From CAJXMH01 sp040220135 (GTDB taxonomy: Bacteria > Bacteroidota > Bacteroidia > Flavobacteriales_E > Vicingaceae): 64,000 nt of DNA. The stretch's first letter is position 1, and the number at the start of each line of letters is the position of its first letter. Both the position numbers and the translations under genes were made by a program. The notes beneath the pieces were generated by a model. It was given only the letters and a program-made list of their open reading frames with translations. It had not been told where the DNA came from and did not search any database. The stretch spans positions 5,776-69,775 of the forward strand of contig JAVJTT010000032.1 of the NCBI GenBank assembly GCA_040220135.1, in the 5' to 3' direction. Below are positions 42,666 through 51,513 of the stretch, piece by piece.

Positions 42666-43403
42666 TTATCTTCTTTGCTGATAGTCCGGCTTTTCATGAA
42701 AGAAATAGCGCAGATCAAGGGTTAAATAATTACCGCGAATATCGAAAAAAGCTGCTTCTTTTTCCAAGCGATTTAAATCATCCGTAACAAAAGCCACTCC
42801 TGCCGTGGTGATGTTTGAAAAGGGTCGATGAAAAGACAAACCCAAATACCAATACCCCTTATCGTAAGTTCGGTATTCAAAGCCCACATTGGCTAGCAAG
42901 CTCGGCTGAACCCACGACTTTCTTTGCGAGAAGTGCTGATAATAGTCACCCAGGCTTTCCCAATCAGAAGGTAAAAAGTTAAAGGATGCTCCAAAAGCGG
43001 TGTTCATGTATGTGTTTTGTCCTAGTTGAATGTACACCAAAGCCAGTATAGGAATTTCATAGATCACATACCTAAAATCTGACTCTCCCCTAAAAGCGGT
43101 TGAATCTTCTGTAATGCTTAGCTTATAATTTCGCTGTGTATAATTGATTCCGGTTTCCAAAGAAAACTGATTGTTGAGTCCTTTTCTAATCACCATACCA
43201 AAGGCATACCCGGTAGTGGGTTCTATGGTAAATTCTATTTGCCCCTCTCGAAGGGTTTGTGGGCCGGTATTAATCAAATCTGAACTTAAAATGGGCTTAA
43301 ACTGCAAACCAAAAGTGGTCACTTCTTGCTGAGCCCAAGCAATTTTTATGCTCGCTATGACAACGAAAATTAAAAGGAGTGGCCGAAGCTGCTTGATTTT
43401 CAT
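42666..43403 (-). CDS. outer-membrane beta-barrel protein (PorT-like)
   Basis: A 245-residue protein with a clear signal peptide (MKIKQLRPLLLIFVVIASIKIAWAQ) and alternating beta strands ending in an aromatic-rich C-terminal strand (YLTLDLRYFF), as in small outer-membrane barrels of the PorT type. I prefer the ATG at 43403 over the GTG at 43427 (TAGTG overlap with the upstream stop), because it gives the proper signal peptide. A promoter box ends 4 nt before this ATG. Function unknown. Confidence 0.78.
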   Translation of the reverse strand: MKIKQLRPLLLIFVVIASIKIAWAQQEVTTFGLQFKPILSSDLINTGPQTLREGQIEFTIEPTTGYAFGMVIRKGLNNQFSLETGINYTQRNYKLSITEDSTAFRGESDFRYVIYEIPILALVYIQLGQNTYMNTAFGASFNFLPSDWESLGDYYQHFSQRKSWVQPSLLANVGFEYRTYDKGYWYLGLSFHRPFSNITTAGVAFVTDDLNRLEKEAAFFDIRGNYLTLDLRYFFHEKPDYQQRR

Positions 43404-43407
43404 TTTA

Positions 43408-43438
43408 CAAAGATAGGCTTTCAACACTACTCACTCAA
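43408..43438 (-). promoter_or_regulatory. promoter of the outer-membrane protein gene
   Basis: Minus strand: TTG (43436-43438), 20 nt, TATCTTTG (43408-43415), a full TAnnTTTG match. The box ends 4 nt before the ATG at 43403, so the transcript would be almost leaderless. It lies inside the end of the preceding coding region. Confidence 0.5.
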
Positions 43439-43762
43439 TAATGCTCCTGCAAAGGCCAAGCCTAATACCAATAAGGAAACTGCAATGAGAAGAAAGCGAA
43501 AAAAACGGTCTGGGATAAAGGGTTTTCGGAACTTACCTAAGGTTAGGTAATTCAATTTCTGAACACGTTTAAAGTCCGAGCTCTTTACACCGAAATAAAT
43601 AGTTTGATCACCCTCTTCGTCAATTTGCTTTTCAAACTCTACTTTTTCTTCGTTTAATAAAAGTTCAAAGTGGTTGGCATGAATGGGATCCCGAAAAAAG
43701 AAAACTTTCATCTTTCGGTTTGTAGGATGGTCATTTATGTTTACTAAAGAAAAGCGGTCCAT
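43427..43762 (-). CDS. small protein with C-terminal membrane anchor, unknown
   Basis: I do not recognise a named family. It has 111 residues: a soluble part (KVFFFRDPIHANHFELLLNEEKVEFEKQ) that resembles the DUF2007-like layout of strand, helix, strand, and a C-terminal membrane segment (~89-108). It starts 1 nt after the M23 gene stop. Possibly a membrane-tethered ligand-binding protein, but this rests only on secondary structure. Confidence 0.68.
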   Translation of the reverse strand: MDRFSLVNINDHPTNRKMKVFFFRDPIHANHFELLLNEEKVEFEKQIDEEGDQTIYFGVKSSDFKRVQKLNYLTLGKFRKPFIPDRFFRFLLIAVSLLVLGLAFAGALLSE

Positions 43763-43763
43763 T

Positions 43764-44762
43764 TTAACTCCCTATTCTCAGTTTCTGTCCAACCCTCAAG
43801 GGTCGGTTTCTTCGAATTCCATTTAGCTGACAAAGGTCGGTGATGGTAGTTCCATACTTTCTCGCAATTCCATATAAGTGTTCACCGCGCTGCACGGTAT
43901 GGTAGTCAATACCCAAAGGAAAAGCGTTGTAAGACCACTTGGTTTTGACCAATTTAATGGAATCACTGATCAGGCAATTGTTATTAAAATCAATCAGATG
44001 ACGAGGATTTAGGGCTTTTCCTTTAAAACGCACTTCAAAGTGCAAATGACTTCCGGTTGACCGACCAGAGCTTCCGCCTAAGCCCACTACTTGCCCAGCT
44101 TCTACTATGTCTCCAGGCTTTACTTTTAAACGATGCATGTGGGCGTACAAAGTTTCCAAGCCATTATAATGGCGTATCACTACTACCCTGCCATAACCGG
44201 GATGGTATCGAGAAATCCGCACCATTCCATCAAATGAGGCGTGTACCGGATCCCAAACTTGCAAGTCGATGTCCATGCCGTTATGAGCCCTGCCATCTCG
44301 CCAACCAAAATTAGAGGTAATCAAGCCTTTAATTGGGGGTACGAACTCACAAAAGTTAACCGAATCGGCAATCACCAATTCTACCTCATCATCGTTAGCG
44401 CGAAGCGATTCTTTGTAGGGGTATAAATTATAGGTATCCCAATCTCTATACATGGAGTTTGAAGGGTAAATACTCGTATCGTAAAAGCCGGTAAGCGAAA
44501 CGTAAAAATCGTGCTTTAGGAGTTTTGATTCAGCATAATTATTGATCTCTTCCACCAAGTCAGTTGGCACGGCATCCAAGTCCAATAATGAATCGATTAG
44601 TCCAATAATCTCTGTTCCACTTAATTCAGAAACGTCTAATGTTTGCTGTTTTTTGGAAGAAACCACCAAGGCTTGAACGGTATCTTTTCTTTCGTCACCA
44701 CCGCCAGCCATAGCGAGATTGCAAAAGCTAAAGCTAAAAAGAAAGATTAAAAAATTTTGCAT
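43764..44762 (-). CDS. M23 family metallopeptidase with LysM domain
   Basis: Secreted endopeptidase of 332 residues. A signal peptide (1-19, LAMA) precedes ~110 residues with no known domain. The M23 domain (FGWRDGRAHNGMDIDLQVWD, then TLYAHMHRLKVKPGD and GSHLHFEVRFKG) has the expected zinc-binding His and Asp. A LysM domain closes it (YHTVQRGEHLYGIARKYGTTITDLC). It probably cuts peptidoglycan cross-links during cell division or wall turnover. Followed by the 43427-43762 gene after 1 nt. Confidence 0.93.
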   Translation of the reverse strand: MQNFLIFLFSFSFCNLAMAGGGDERKDTVQALVVSSKKQQTLDVSELSGTEIIGLIDSLLDLDAVPTDLVEEINNYAESKLLKHDFYVSLTGFYDTSIYPSNSMYRDWDTYNLYPYKESLRANDDEVELVIADSVNFCEFVPPIKGLITSNFGWRDGRAHNGMDIDLQVWDPVHASFDGMVRISRYHPGYGRVVVIRHYNGLETLYAHMHRLKVKPGDIVEAGQVVGLGGSSGRSTGSHLHFEVRFKGKALNPRHLIDFNNNCLISDSIKLVKTKWSYNAFPLGIDYHTVQRGEHLYGIARKYGTTITDLCQLNGIRRNRPLRVGQKLRIGS

Positions 44763-44784
44763 GACTGTATAACTCTGCTTTAAG

Positions 44785-45582
44785 CTAGAATCTATCCCCG
44801 TCCAAGAGGTCTCCGATACCTCCTAAAATACTCCCTTCACCTTTTCTTTTGCCCCCCGCCTTTGGCGAATGTGCGTATATCCGATCCGCCAAACGACTAA
44901 GAGGCATAGACTGTATCCATACGTCTCCAGGACCCTGCAAAGTAACCAAAAAGAGACCTTCGCCTCCAAAGAGTGAGTTCTTAATCCCTTTTTGCAAACG
45001 TACATTGTAATCTACCTCAGCGCTTATTGCAACCAAGCAACCGGTATCAACATTGAGCACTTCTCCTGCTTTAAGTGTTTTTTTAACCACTGTGCCACCG
45101 GCATGCAAAAAAGCCATGCCATCACCTTCTAGCTTTTGCATGATAAAACCTTCTCCTCCAAAAAAACCAACTCCCAAGCGCTTTTGAAACGCAATTCCGA
45201 CAGACACCCCTTGGGCTGCGCACAAAAAAGCTTCTTTTTGACAAATTACCTTTCCTCCCATTTCACTTAAATCCATGGGAATAATTTGCCCCGGATAGGG
45301 TGCAGCAAAATTCACTTTTGCTTTTCCAATACCTCGATGTGTGTAAGTCGTCATAAAAAGACTCTCACCGGTTAATACGCGCTTTCCAGCAGAAAAAAGC
45401 TTATTCATCAATCCGCGATCATTCTTTGATCCATCACCAAAAATGGTGTTCATTTCAATGTGGTCTTCCATCATCATCATGCCACCGGCTTCAGCAATGA
45501 CCGTTTCTTCGGGGTCCAACTCAATTTCAACACATTGAAGATCACCTCCTACAATTTTATAATCTATTTCGTGTGCATTCAT
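44785..45582 (-). CDS. TIGR00266/AIM24 family protein
   Basis: A 265-residue beta-rich protein: IVGGDLQCVEIELDPEETVIAEAGGMMMMEDHIEMNT, LTGESLFMTTYTHRG, GFIMQKLEGDGMAFLHAGG and GEGLFLVTLQGPGDVWIQSMPLSRLADR. This is the TIGR00266 family, structurally like tryptophan RNA-binding attenuator protein domains; function unknown. A glycine-rich C-terminus follows. It is divergent from the 45681 gene with ~98 nt between. Confidence 0.92.
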   Translation of the reverse strand: MNAHEIDYKIVGGDLQCVEIELDPEETVIAEAGGMMMMEDHIEMNTIFGDGSKNDRGLMNKLFSAGKRVLTGESLFMTTYTHRGIGKAKVNFAAPYPGQIIPMDLSEMGGKVICQKEAFLCAAQGVSVGIAFQKRLGVGFFGGEGFIMQKLEGDGMAFLHAGGTVVKKTLKAGEVLNVDTGCLVAISAEVDYNVRLQKGIKNSLFGGEGLFLVTLQGPGDVWIQSMPLSRLADRIYAHSPKAGGKRKGEGSILGGIGDLLDGDRF

Positions 45583-45680
45583 AAGATTACTAGCTTTTAT
45601 TCTGAATTGTAAAAAAACGAATTTTTGTTTTACATTAGCCTATAAATTTCAACTAACACACTTAACCAAACTATTTAAAA

Positions 45681-46685
45681 ATGAAAGTATTAAAGTGGAT
45701 TCTCATCGTAATAGCAGCTTTGATTGCCGTCTTTCTCATTTATTCTGCAACTCAGCCTAATCAATTGGTCTTAGAGGAAAGTATTAGCATTGATGCCCCT
45801 AAAGAGCAAATATTTTCTGAGGTTACCAATTTTAGAAATTGGGGTGAATGGTCAGAATGGGACCGATTAGACCCAGATATGGAACAAAAATACTCTGAAA
45901 AAATGGGCGAAGTCGGCTCCTTTAACAGCTGGAAGAGTAATAACCCAATGGTTGGGAATGGAAGCCAAGAAGTGGTAGAAGTTCGTCCTAATGAATACAT
46001 GAAAGTAGTAATGAAATTTGGCGAACGCCCTGATAAAAACTACACTGAATTTATTTTGTCAGAAGAGGATGGAAAAACCAAAGTAGTTTGGACCATGGAA
46101 GGTGCCAAAACACCTTTCTATTTGAATGTAATGAACACTTTTATGGAGCCCATGATTCGTGATAGTTATAAAAAGAGCTTAAAACGACTGAAAAGCTACA
46201 TTGAAGAAATGCCGACTGAAGTTCCTAATCCAATGGGACTTGAGGTCATGGAAGTTGAGGGTGTTCCGATTGTTAGCATTTTAGATTCTACTACAGGAAA
46301 TGGCATTAGTAGTAAGTTAGGCGAATTGTACCAAGAAATTTCGATGCACATCGCCACTTCCGGTGCGAAGCAAGCTGGAATGCCCTTGGCCATCTATCAT
46401 ACCTATTCACCGGAAAAAGTAATTCTAGAGGCCGCCATTCCTTATTCCGGAAATGTTGAAAGCAAAGGAAGAGTACAAGTAAAAGAAACGCCTTCCGGTA
46501 AAGTGATCAAAGGCATTCACTATGGAGATTATGCGGCTTCTGAAGCCATGCATTATAGCATTTCTGACTATGCCCAAGCAAAATCATTAAAAATTAGCGA
46601 CACACCTTGGGAGATTTATGCCAATGACCCTTCTGAGGTAGATAGTGCAGCCGTAGAAACGCACATATACTACCAAATCCAGTAA
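45681..46685 (+). CDS. SRPBCC protein with GyrI-like effector domain
   Basis: The 334-residue protein starts with a membrane anchor (~4-22). Next is a START/SRPBCC domain (VLEESISIDAPKEQIFSEVTNFRNWGEWSEWDRLDP), then a GyrI/AraC effector-binding domain (EVMEVEGVPIVSILDSTTGN and HYGDYAASEAMHYSISDYAQAKS). Membrane-tethered small-molecule sensing is likely; ligand unknown. A terminator follows it directly. Confidence 0.87.
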   Translation: MKVLKWILIVIAALIAVFLIYSATQPNQLVLEESISIDAPKEQIFSEVTNFRNWGEWSEWDRLDPDMEQKYSEKMGEVGSFNSWKSNNPMVGNGSQEVVEVRPNEYMKVVMKFGERPDKNYTEFILSEEDGKTKVVWTMEGAKTPFYLNVMNTFMEPMIRDSYKKSLKRLKSYIEEMPTEVPNPMGLEVMEVEGVPIVSILDSTTGNGISSKLGELYQEISMHIATSGAKQAGMPLAIYHTYSPEKVILEAAIPYSGNVESKGRVQVKETPSGKVIKGIHYGDYAASEAMHYSISDYAQAKSLKISDTPWEIYANDPSEVDSAAVETHIYYQIQ

Positions 46686-46712
46686 AACATAACATTAAGT
46701 TGAATAAAAAGA

Positions 46713-46744
46713 GAAAGGCGCCATTGTTTGCGCCTTTCTTTTTA
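46713..46744 (+). terminator. rho-independent terminator
   Basis: AGAAAGGCGC / GCGCCTTTCT stem of 10 bp with an 8-nt loop, then TTTTTA. Ends the SRPBCC/GyrI transcript. The next -7 box overlaps its T tract. Confidence 0.8.
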
Positions 46745-46750
46745 TCTTTT
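46743..46750 (+). promoter_or_regulatory. -7 box (TATCTTTT) before the lipoprotein gene
   Basis: Seven of eight match to TAnnTTTG, ending 5 nt before the ATG at 46756. It overlaps the end of the terminator. No well-spaced -33 is visible, so it is a weak call. Confidence 0.35.
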
Positions 46751-46755
46751 CACTT

Positions 46756-47697
46756 ATGAAACATATTTTATTCTCTCTTGCATTTTTTAGCTTGCTACTA
46801 AACGCTTGTCTTTCCCCAAATACTATTTCTCCCCAAAGTCAGCAATTTAAGAACCAAAGCTCAGAAGAATTTAATGCCTATTGGTATCAAGGAAAAGCGG
46901 AATTAAATAGCTATGATTTAACTCAGTCTCGCTATGGAGAAAAGCGAAAAGGAGATGCAGTATTGGTTTTTGTGAGTGAAGATTTTTTAATCGACCCTCA
47001 GGTAAAGAAAGATTATCCTACTGAACAGCCCAGCAGCTCAGTGTTAAAGTTAAATTTTATCAGAAAGTTTGTGACCGGCATTTACGACTATAGCCTGATG
47101 AGTTCTGTTTTTACGCCCATTCATCAAGAAAAGGTTTACGGTCCAATTAAAACTACTTCTTCTTCACAAGAATGGTGTGGACAATCATGGCTTCAGTTAA
47201 ATCAACGCTCTGGCGGCTATGAAGTAGCCGGTTATTCTTATTTCCAATCGGAAGGAGATATTCGGAGAGTACTAAAGAACCACCACCTTGAAGACGGTTT
47301 ATGGAACCAAATTCGCATTCAACCAGACCTCATTCCGGAAGGAGAAGTGGAAATGATTCCCGCTTCGCAATTCCTTAGGTTACGACACCACGAAATAAAG
47401 GCATACACTGCCACCCTTAGCAAATCAAACTACAAAGACAGCCTCATTAGTGGTCACAAACTACAATCCCTGAGTGTAGACTATCCTAGTCTTGATCGAC
47501 AGCTTGAGATCATTTACGAGAAAGAATTTCCACACCGTATAAAAGCCTGGCGAGAAAGCTACCAAGTTGGCCTTGGCGAAAAGGCAAAGTTGATGCAAAC
47601 TACCGCCACACTAAAGGCGAACATTATGAGTGACTATTGGAACAAAAACAGTTTAAGTGATAGTAGCTTGCGAAAAAGGCTTCGTCTTAAGCCGTAA
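46756..47697 (+). CDS. Bacteroidota lipoprotein, unknown function
   Basis: A 313-residue lipoprotein (SLLLNAC, Cys18). The first third is NAYWYQGKAELNSYDLTQSRYGEKRKGDAVLVFVSEDFLIDPQVK, a conserved-looking segment of a Bacteroidota family. From memory, homologues are sometimes labelled septum formation inhibitor Maf; I see no Maf nucleotide-pyrophosphatase motif here and consider that label wrong for this protein. There are many charged strands and no catalytic pattern that I can name. Own promoter likely (46743-46750). Confidence 0.72.
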   Translation: MKHILFSLAFFSLLLNACLSPNTISPQSQQFKNQSSEEFNAYWYQGKAELNSYDLTQSRYGEKRKGDAVLVFVSEDFLIDPQVKKDYPTEQPSSSVLKLNFIRKFVTGIYDYSLMSSVFTPIHQEKVYGPIKTTSSSQEWCGQSWLQLNQRSGGYEVAGYSYFQSEGDIRRVLKNHHLEDGLWNQIRIQPDLIPEGEVEMIPASQFLRLRHHEIKAYTATLSKSNYKDSLISGHKLQSLSVDYPSLDRQLEIIYEKEFPHRIKAWRESYQVGLGEKAKLMQTTATLKANIMSDYWNKNSLSDSSLRKRLRLKP

Positions 47698-47715
47698 GCC
47701 ACAAATTCATTGATT

Positions 47716-47746
47716 TTTGTTTCCGTTTTAACTTTTCATACCTTTA
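47716..47746 (+). promoter_or_regulatory. promoter candidate for the histidine kinase gene
   Basis: TTTG (47716-47719), 19 nt, TACCTTTA (47739-47746; 7 of 8). It implies a leader of ~120 nt before the ATG at 47873. Confidence 0.45.
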
Positions 47747-47872
47747 GAAAGAATTCTTCCAATCACAGGTATAAAAGTCATAACCTTTTTACTTTTTTCC
47801 CGTTTACAGAATCAAGCTGAAATGGAAGAACAATATTTCTCAGCTTACTAGCAGAATTTATGAGAAGTGAGT

Positions 47873-49387
47873 ATGAATAAAAAAAGGAAAGTCAATAAGA
47901 CGTTTTCAGTACTTATAGGATGTAGCATTACAGCTATAACTTTTTTTGCACTTAACTATTTTGGCCAAGAATATTTAGCAGACACTGCGAAAGAGGTTGA
48001 AGATAAGGCAATAATTGAATTAGAAGAGACTTGTGCTCGTGTAGATCAAGCCCTCAATCAAAATATTTTTTTATCAAAAAGTTTGGTTGCTTTTATTCAA
48101 TATGACACCAGCTTCACTTCCTCAGAATTCCAACATTTCTCAGCTGAATTATATAACATAGCAAATAAGGAAATTCAAGCGGTTCAGCTAGTTAAAGACA
48201 GCATCATTTCCTATAATTATCCCGAAGAAGGTAATGAGGTTACCATCGGAAAAAACATCTTGCAAATATTTGATGACAGAAGTATAGTTCGAAAGTCCAT
48301 GAAGGAAAGAACCTCTATGCTAATTGGACCTCGAAAGCTTTTGCAAGGCTCGATGGGTTTAGTTTACAGAGAGCCGATTATAATTAAAGATAAAAATAAT
48401 GCAGAGCAACTTTGGGGCTTTGCTGCCATTGTGATCAATCTCGATCAGTTGGTAGACAATAGTCTGATGAAGCCGGACAGCAAGATTAGCATATACTCTG
48501 ATAACCCTAGCATGTTTAATCAGGGCTTCTTTATTGGCGATAGTAGTGTTTTATCCCAGCCGCATGTGAAGGCTCAAATTAACTTACCACAAAAAAAATG
48601 GTGGTTTTACCTCAACATTGAGGAAGAAATGAGAGCAGTTAAATTGCAAAAAAACATGGTCTTCTGGTCTACTTTGATCCTTGCTCTTATCCTTGGCATA
48701 TTAAGCGCGAAAGAAACTAATGATGTTCGAAAAGTCATCTTACTAAATGAGCTTTTAGCAGAAAAGAACCAAAAGATTAGCAAGCAGCTCAATGAAAAAG
48801 TTTTACTGATCAAAGAAATACATCACCGTATTAAAAATCACTTTCAACTCATTAGCAGCTTAAACCAACTCATGCTCAAAAAAGCCAGCAGTAAAGAAAC
48901 GCAAGAAGTCATTGAAACCGTGAACCAACGAATCAATACTCTTTCAAAAGCTTACGATCAATTTGACTCAGTTCAAAATGCTAAAAACTTCATGCCCGAT
49001 TACATTTCTACTTTAGCAAAAAGCCTGCTTTTAAATGGCAATGCCAAGGTTAACAATGAACTTCAAATAGACGATATAGAACTAACCACAAAAAGAACCG
49101 TTACGGTTGGAGTGTTGCTGAATGAGTTGATCATCAACTCTCTTAAGCACAGCTTCAGTGACAAAGAAGACCCTTGTATTTCAATCAAAATGATAGAGTC
49201 AGAAAAGGAATACATCTTAAGTTATGCTGACAATGGGGGTAAATTGCCCGAAAATTATTTAGATTTAGAAACCACTTCTACCGGAGTGCAGTTAATTAAG
49301 CTTTTCACTGAACAGCTAAATGGCCAAGTAATTCAATTTAAAAAAGAAGAATGGGACGGCATTCAAATCCGCTTTCCTAAACTTTAG
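47873..49387 (+). CDS. membrane sensor histidine kinase (HisKA_2 type)
   Basis: A 504-residue kinase: membrane segment ~13-31, a ~230-residue extracellular sensor resembling CHASE-type domains, membrane segment ~265-283, a short coiled coil, then HisKA_2 with KEIHHRIKNHFQLISSL (phospho-His at 317/318) and a HATPase domain (LNELIINSLKHSF N-box; YADNGGK G-box region). I prefer the ATG at 47873 over the GTG two codons earlier. No response regulator gene is adjacent. The 3' end overlaps mutB by 4 nt, convergent. Confidence 0.88.
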   Translation: MNKKRKVNKTFSVLIGCSITAITFFALNYFGQEYLADTAKEVEDKAIIELEETCARVDQALNQNIFLSKSLVAFIQYDTSFTSSEFQHFSAELYNIANKEIQAVQLVKDSIISYNYPEEGNEVTIGKNILQIFDDRSIVRKSMKERTSMLIGPRKLLQGSMGLVYREPIIIKDKNNAEQLWGFAAIVINLDQLVDNSLMKPDSKISIYSDNPSMFNQGFFIGDSSVLSQPHVKAQINLPQKKWWFYLNIEEEMRAVKLQKNMVFWSTLILALILGILSAKETNDVRKVILLNELLAEKNQKISKQLNEKVLLIKEIHHRIKNHFQLISSLNQLMLKKASSKETQEVIETVNQRINTLSKAYDQFDSVQNAKNFMPDYISTLAKSLLLNGNAKVNNELQIDDIELTTKRTVTVGVLLNELIINSLKHSFSDKEDPCISIKMIESEKEYILSYADNGGKLPENYLDLETTSTGVQLIKLFTEQLNGQVIQFKKEEWDGIQIRFPKL

Positions 49388-51513
49388 TCTTCCATCATCA
49401 ACTTCAAGATTTCTTGAGCCGCCTTTGGAATTTTAGTTCCCGGGCCGAATATTCCCGCTACGCCACTTTTCCACAAGAAATCATAATCTTGCTCCGGAAT
49501 AACTCCTCCTACAATTACCAAAATATCTTCCCTACCATACTTTTCTAGTTCTTGCATTACCTGTGGCACAAGTGTTTTATGACCTGCCGCTAGAGAAGAT
49601 ACTCCAATAAGGTGCACATCATTCTCAATGGCTTGCTTCACAGCTTCTGCCGGAGTTTGAAAAAGTGGACCAATGTCTACATCAAAACCAATGTCGGCAA
49701 AAGAGGTGGCAATGACCTTGGCTCCTCGATCGTGACCATCCTGTCCCATTTTTGCCACCATAATTCTAGGCCTTCTGCCTTCATGTTCGGCAAACTTATC
49801 TGCCAATTGGCGTGCTTTTGTAAAGTCTATATCTTCCATGGCTTCTTGTGAATAAACGCCTGAAACAGATTTGATCTGTGCTTGATAGCGACCAAAAACT
49901 TTCTCCATTGCATCTGAAATCTCACCCAGGGTAGCTCTTTCTCGAGCTGCTTCAATCGCTAGGGCTAGTAGATTATCATTTCCCTCTGCTCCTTTTGTTA
50001 TGGCTGCTAATGCCGCTTGTACTTTTTCTTCGCTCCTTTCTTTTCTAATTTTTTCAATACTGGCAATTTGTCCTTTACGCACTTTCTCATTGTCAATGTC
50101 CAGTAAGTCGATGGGATCTTTCTCATCAGTTTGATAACGGTTCACGCCCACAATAATATCCTTGCCAGAATCTATTCGAGCTTGTTTACGAGCCGCCGCT
50201 TCTTCAATTCTCAATTTGGGCAAGCCTTTTTCAATGGCTTTGGCCATGCCACCCATTTCTTCTACCTCTTGAATGAGCTCCCATGCTTTGTTCGCAATTT
50301 CATGGGTGAGGGTTTCCAGGTAGTAAGAGCCGGCCCAAGGATCAACCACTTTGGTTAAGTCGGTTTCTTCTTGCAAATACAACTGAGTATTTCTAGCAAT
50401 GCGTGCCGAAAAATCAGTAGGGAGTGCAATGGCTTCATCCAAGGCATTGGTATGCAAAGATTGGGTTCCACCAAAAGCAGCCGCCATTGCTTCGATGCAA
50501 GTACGCGCAACATTGTTAAAAGGGTCTTGTTCGGTTAGGCTATAGCCCGAAGTTTGGCAATGTGTTCGCAAGGCCATCGACTTTGGATTCTTTGGATTAA
50601 ACTGCTTCACGATTTTTGCCCAAAGCATTCTTCCGGCACGCATTTTGGCAATTTCCATAAAATGATTCATGCCAATCGCCCAGAAAAATGAGAGTCGAGG
50701 CGCAAAGGAATCAATATCTAAACCAGCATCCATTCCGGTTCGGATATATTGTAAACCATCCGCTAAGGTATAGGCAAGTTCTATATCGGCAGTGGCTCCG
50801 GCTTCATGCATGTGGTAACCGGAAATGCTAATGGAATTAAACCGAGGCATTTTTTCAGAAGTAAACTGAAAAATATCAGCAATTAAACGCATGGAAGGTA
50901 GAGGCGGATATATGTAGGTGTTACGCACCATAAACTCCTTCAAAATATCGTTTTGAATGGTACCACTTAGTTGTTCCGGTTTTACTCCTTGCTCCTCTGC
51001 GGCTACAATGTAAAAAGCCATGATGGGAATTACCGCTCCGTTCATGGTCATGGAAACCGACATCTTATCCAAGGGAATTTGGTCGAAAAGCACTTTCATA
51101 TCTTCCACCGAATCAATCGCTACGCCAGCTTTCCCAACATCTCCTTGCACCCTAGGGTGATCTGAATCATAACCTCGATGCGTAGCCAGATCAAAGGCAA
51201 CTGAAAGCCCTTTTTGCCCGGCCTTTAAATTTCTTCGGTAAAACGCATTCGACTCTTCTGCGGTTGAAAAACCGGCATACTGCCGAATCGTCCAAGGACG
51301 CATGACATACATGGTAGAATACGGACCTCTTAAATAAGGGGCCAATCCCGCACTATAATTGACATGCTCTAAGTGTTTAACATCTATTGAATGGTATGCT
51401 TTTTTCAATTCAATCTGCTCGGCGGTTTGCCAATGGTGCGGAATGTGCTCAACCTCTTCAGGCAATTCTGCCGTTTTAACTTGCTCGCTTAATGTCTGAA
51501 ACTTCGGTCTCAT
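49384..51513 (-). CDS. mutB: methylmalonyl-CoA mutase large subunit
   Basis: Adenosylcobalamin enzyme interconverting methylmalonyl-CoA and succinyl-CoA. The protein has 709 residues: the (beta/alpha)8 substrate barrel (YMVMRPWTIRQYAGFSTAEESN-type start, FFWAIGMNHFMEIAKMRAGR) and the C-terminal B12 domain with DGHDRG (lower ligand His) near residue 600 and GVIPEQDYDFL. Needs B12 and a small subunit. It follows mutA with an ATGA overlap and is convergent with the histidine kinase. It consumes propionyl-CoA from odd-chain fatty acids. Confidence 0.95.
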   Translation of the reverse strand: MRPKFQTLSEQVKTAELPEEVEHIPHHWQTAEQIELKKAYHSIDVKHLEHVNYSAGLAPYLRGPYSTMYVMRPWTIRQYAGFSTAEESNAFYRRNLKAGQKGLSVAFDLATHRGYDSDHPRVQGDVGKAGVAIDSVEDMKVLFDQIPLDKMSVSMTMNGAVIPIMAFYIVAAEEQGVKPEQLSGTIQNDILKEFMVRNTYIYPPLPSMRLIADIFQFTSEKMPRFNSISISGYHMHEAGATADIELAYTLADGLQYIRTGMDAGLDIDSFAPRLSFFWAIGMNHFMEIAKMRAGRMLWAKIVKQFNPKNPKSMALRTHCQTSGYSLTEQDPFNNVARTCIEAMAAAFGGTQSLHTNALDEAIALPTDFSARIARNTQLYLQEETDLTKVVDPWAGSYYLETLTHEIANKAWELIQEVEEMGGMAKAIEKGLPKLRIEEAAARKQARIDSGKDIIVGVNRYQTDEKDPIDLLDIDNEKVRKGQIASIEKIRKERSEEKVQAALAAITKGAEGNDNLLALAIEAARERATLGEISDAMEKVFGRYQAQIKSVSGVYSQEAMEDIDFTKARQLADKFAEHEGRRPRIMVAKMGQDGHDRGAKVIATSFADIGFDVDIGPLFQTPAEAVKQAIENDVHLIGVSSLAAGHKTLVPQVMQELEKYGREDILVIVGGVIPEQDYDFLWKSGVAGIFGPGTKIPKAAQEILKLMMED

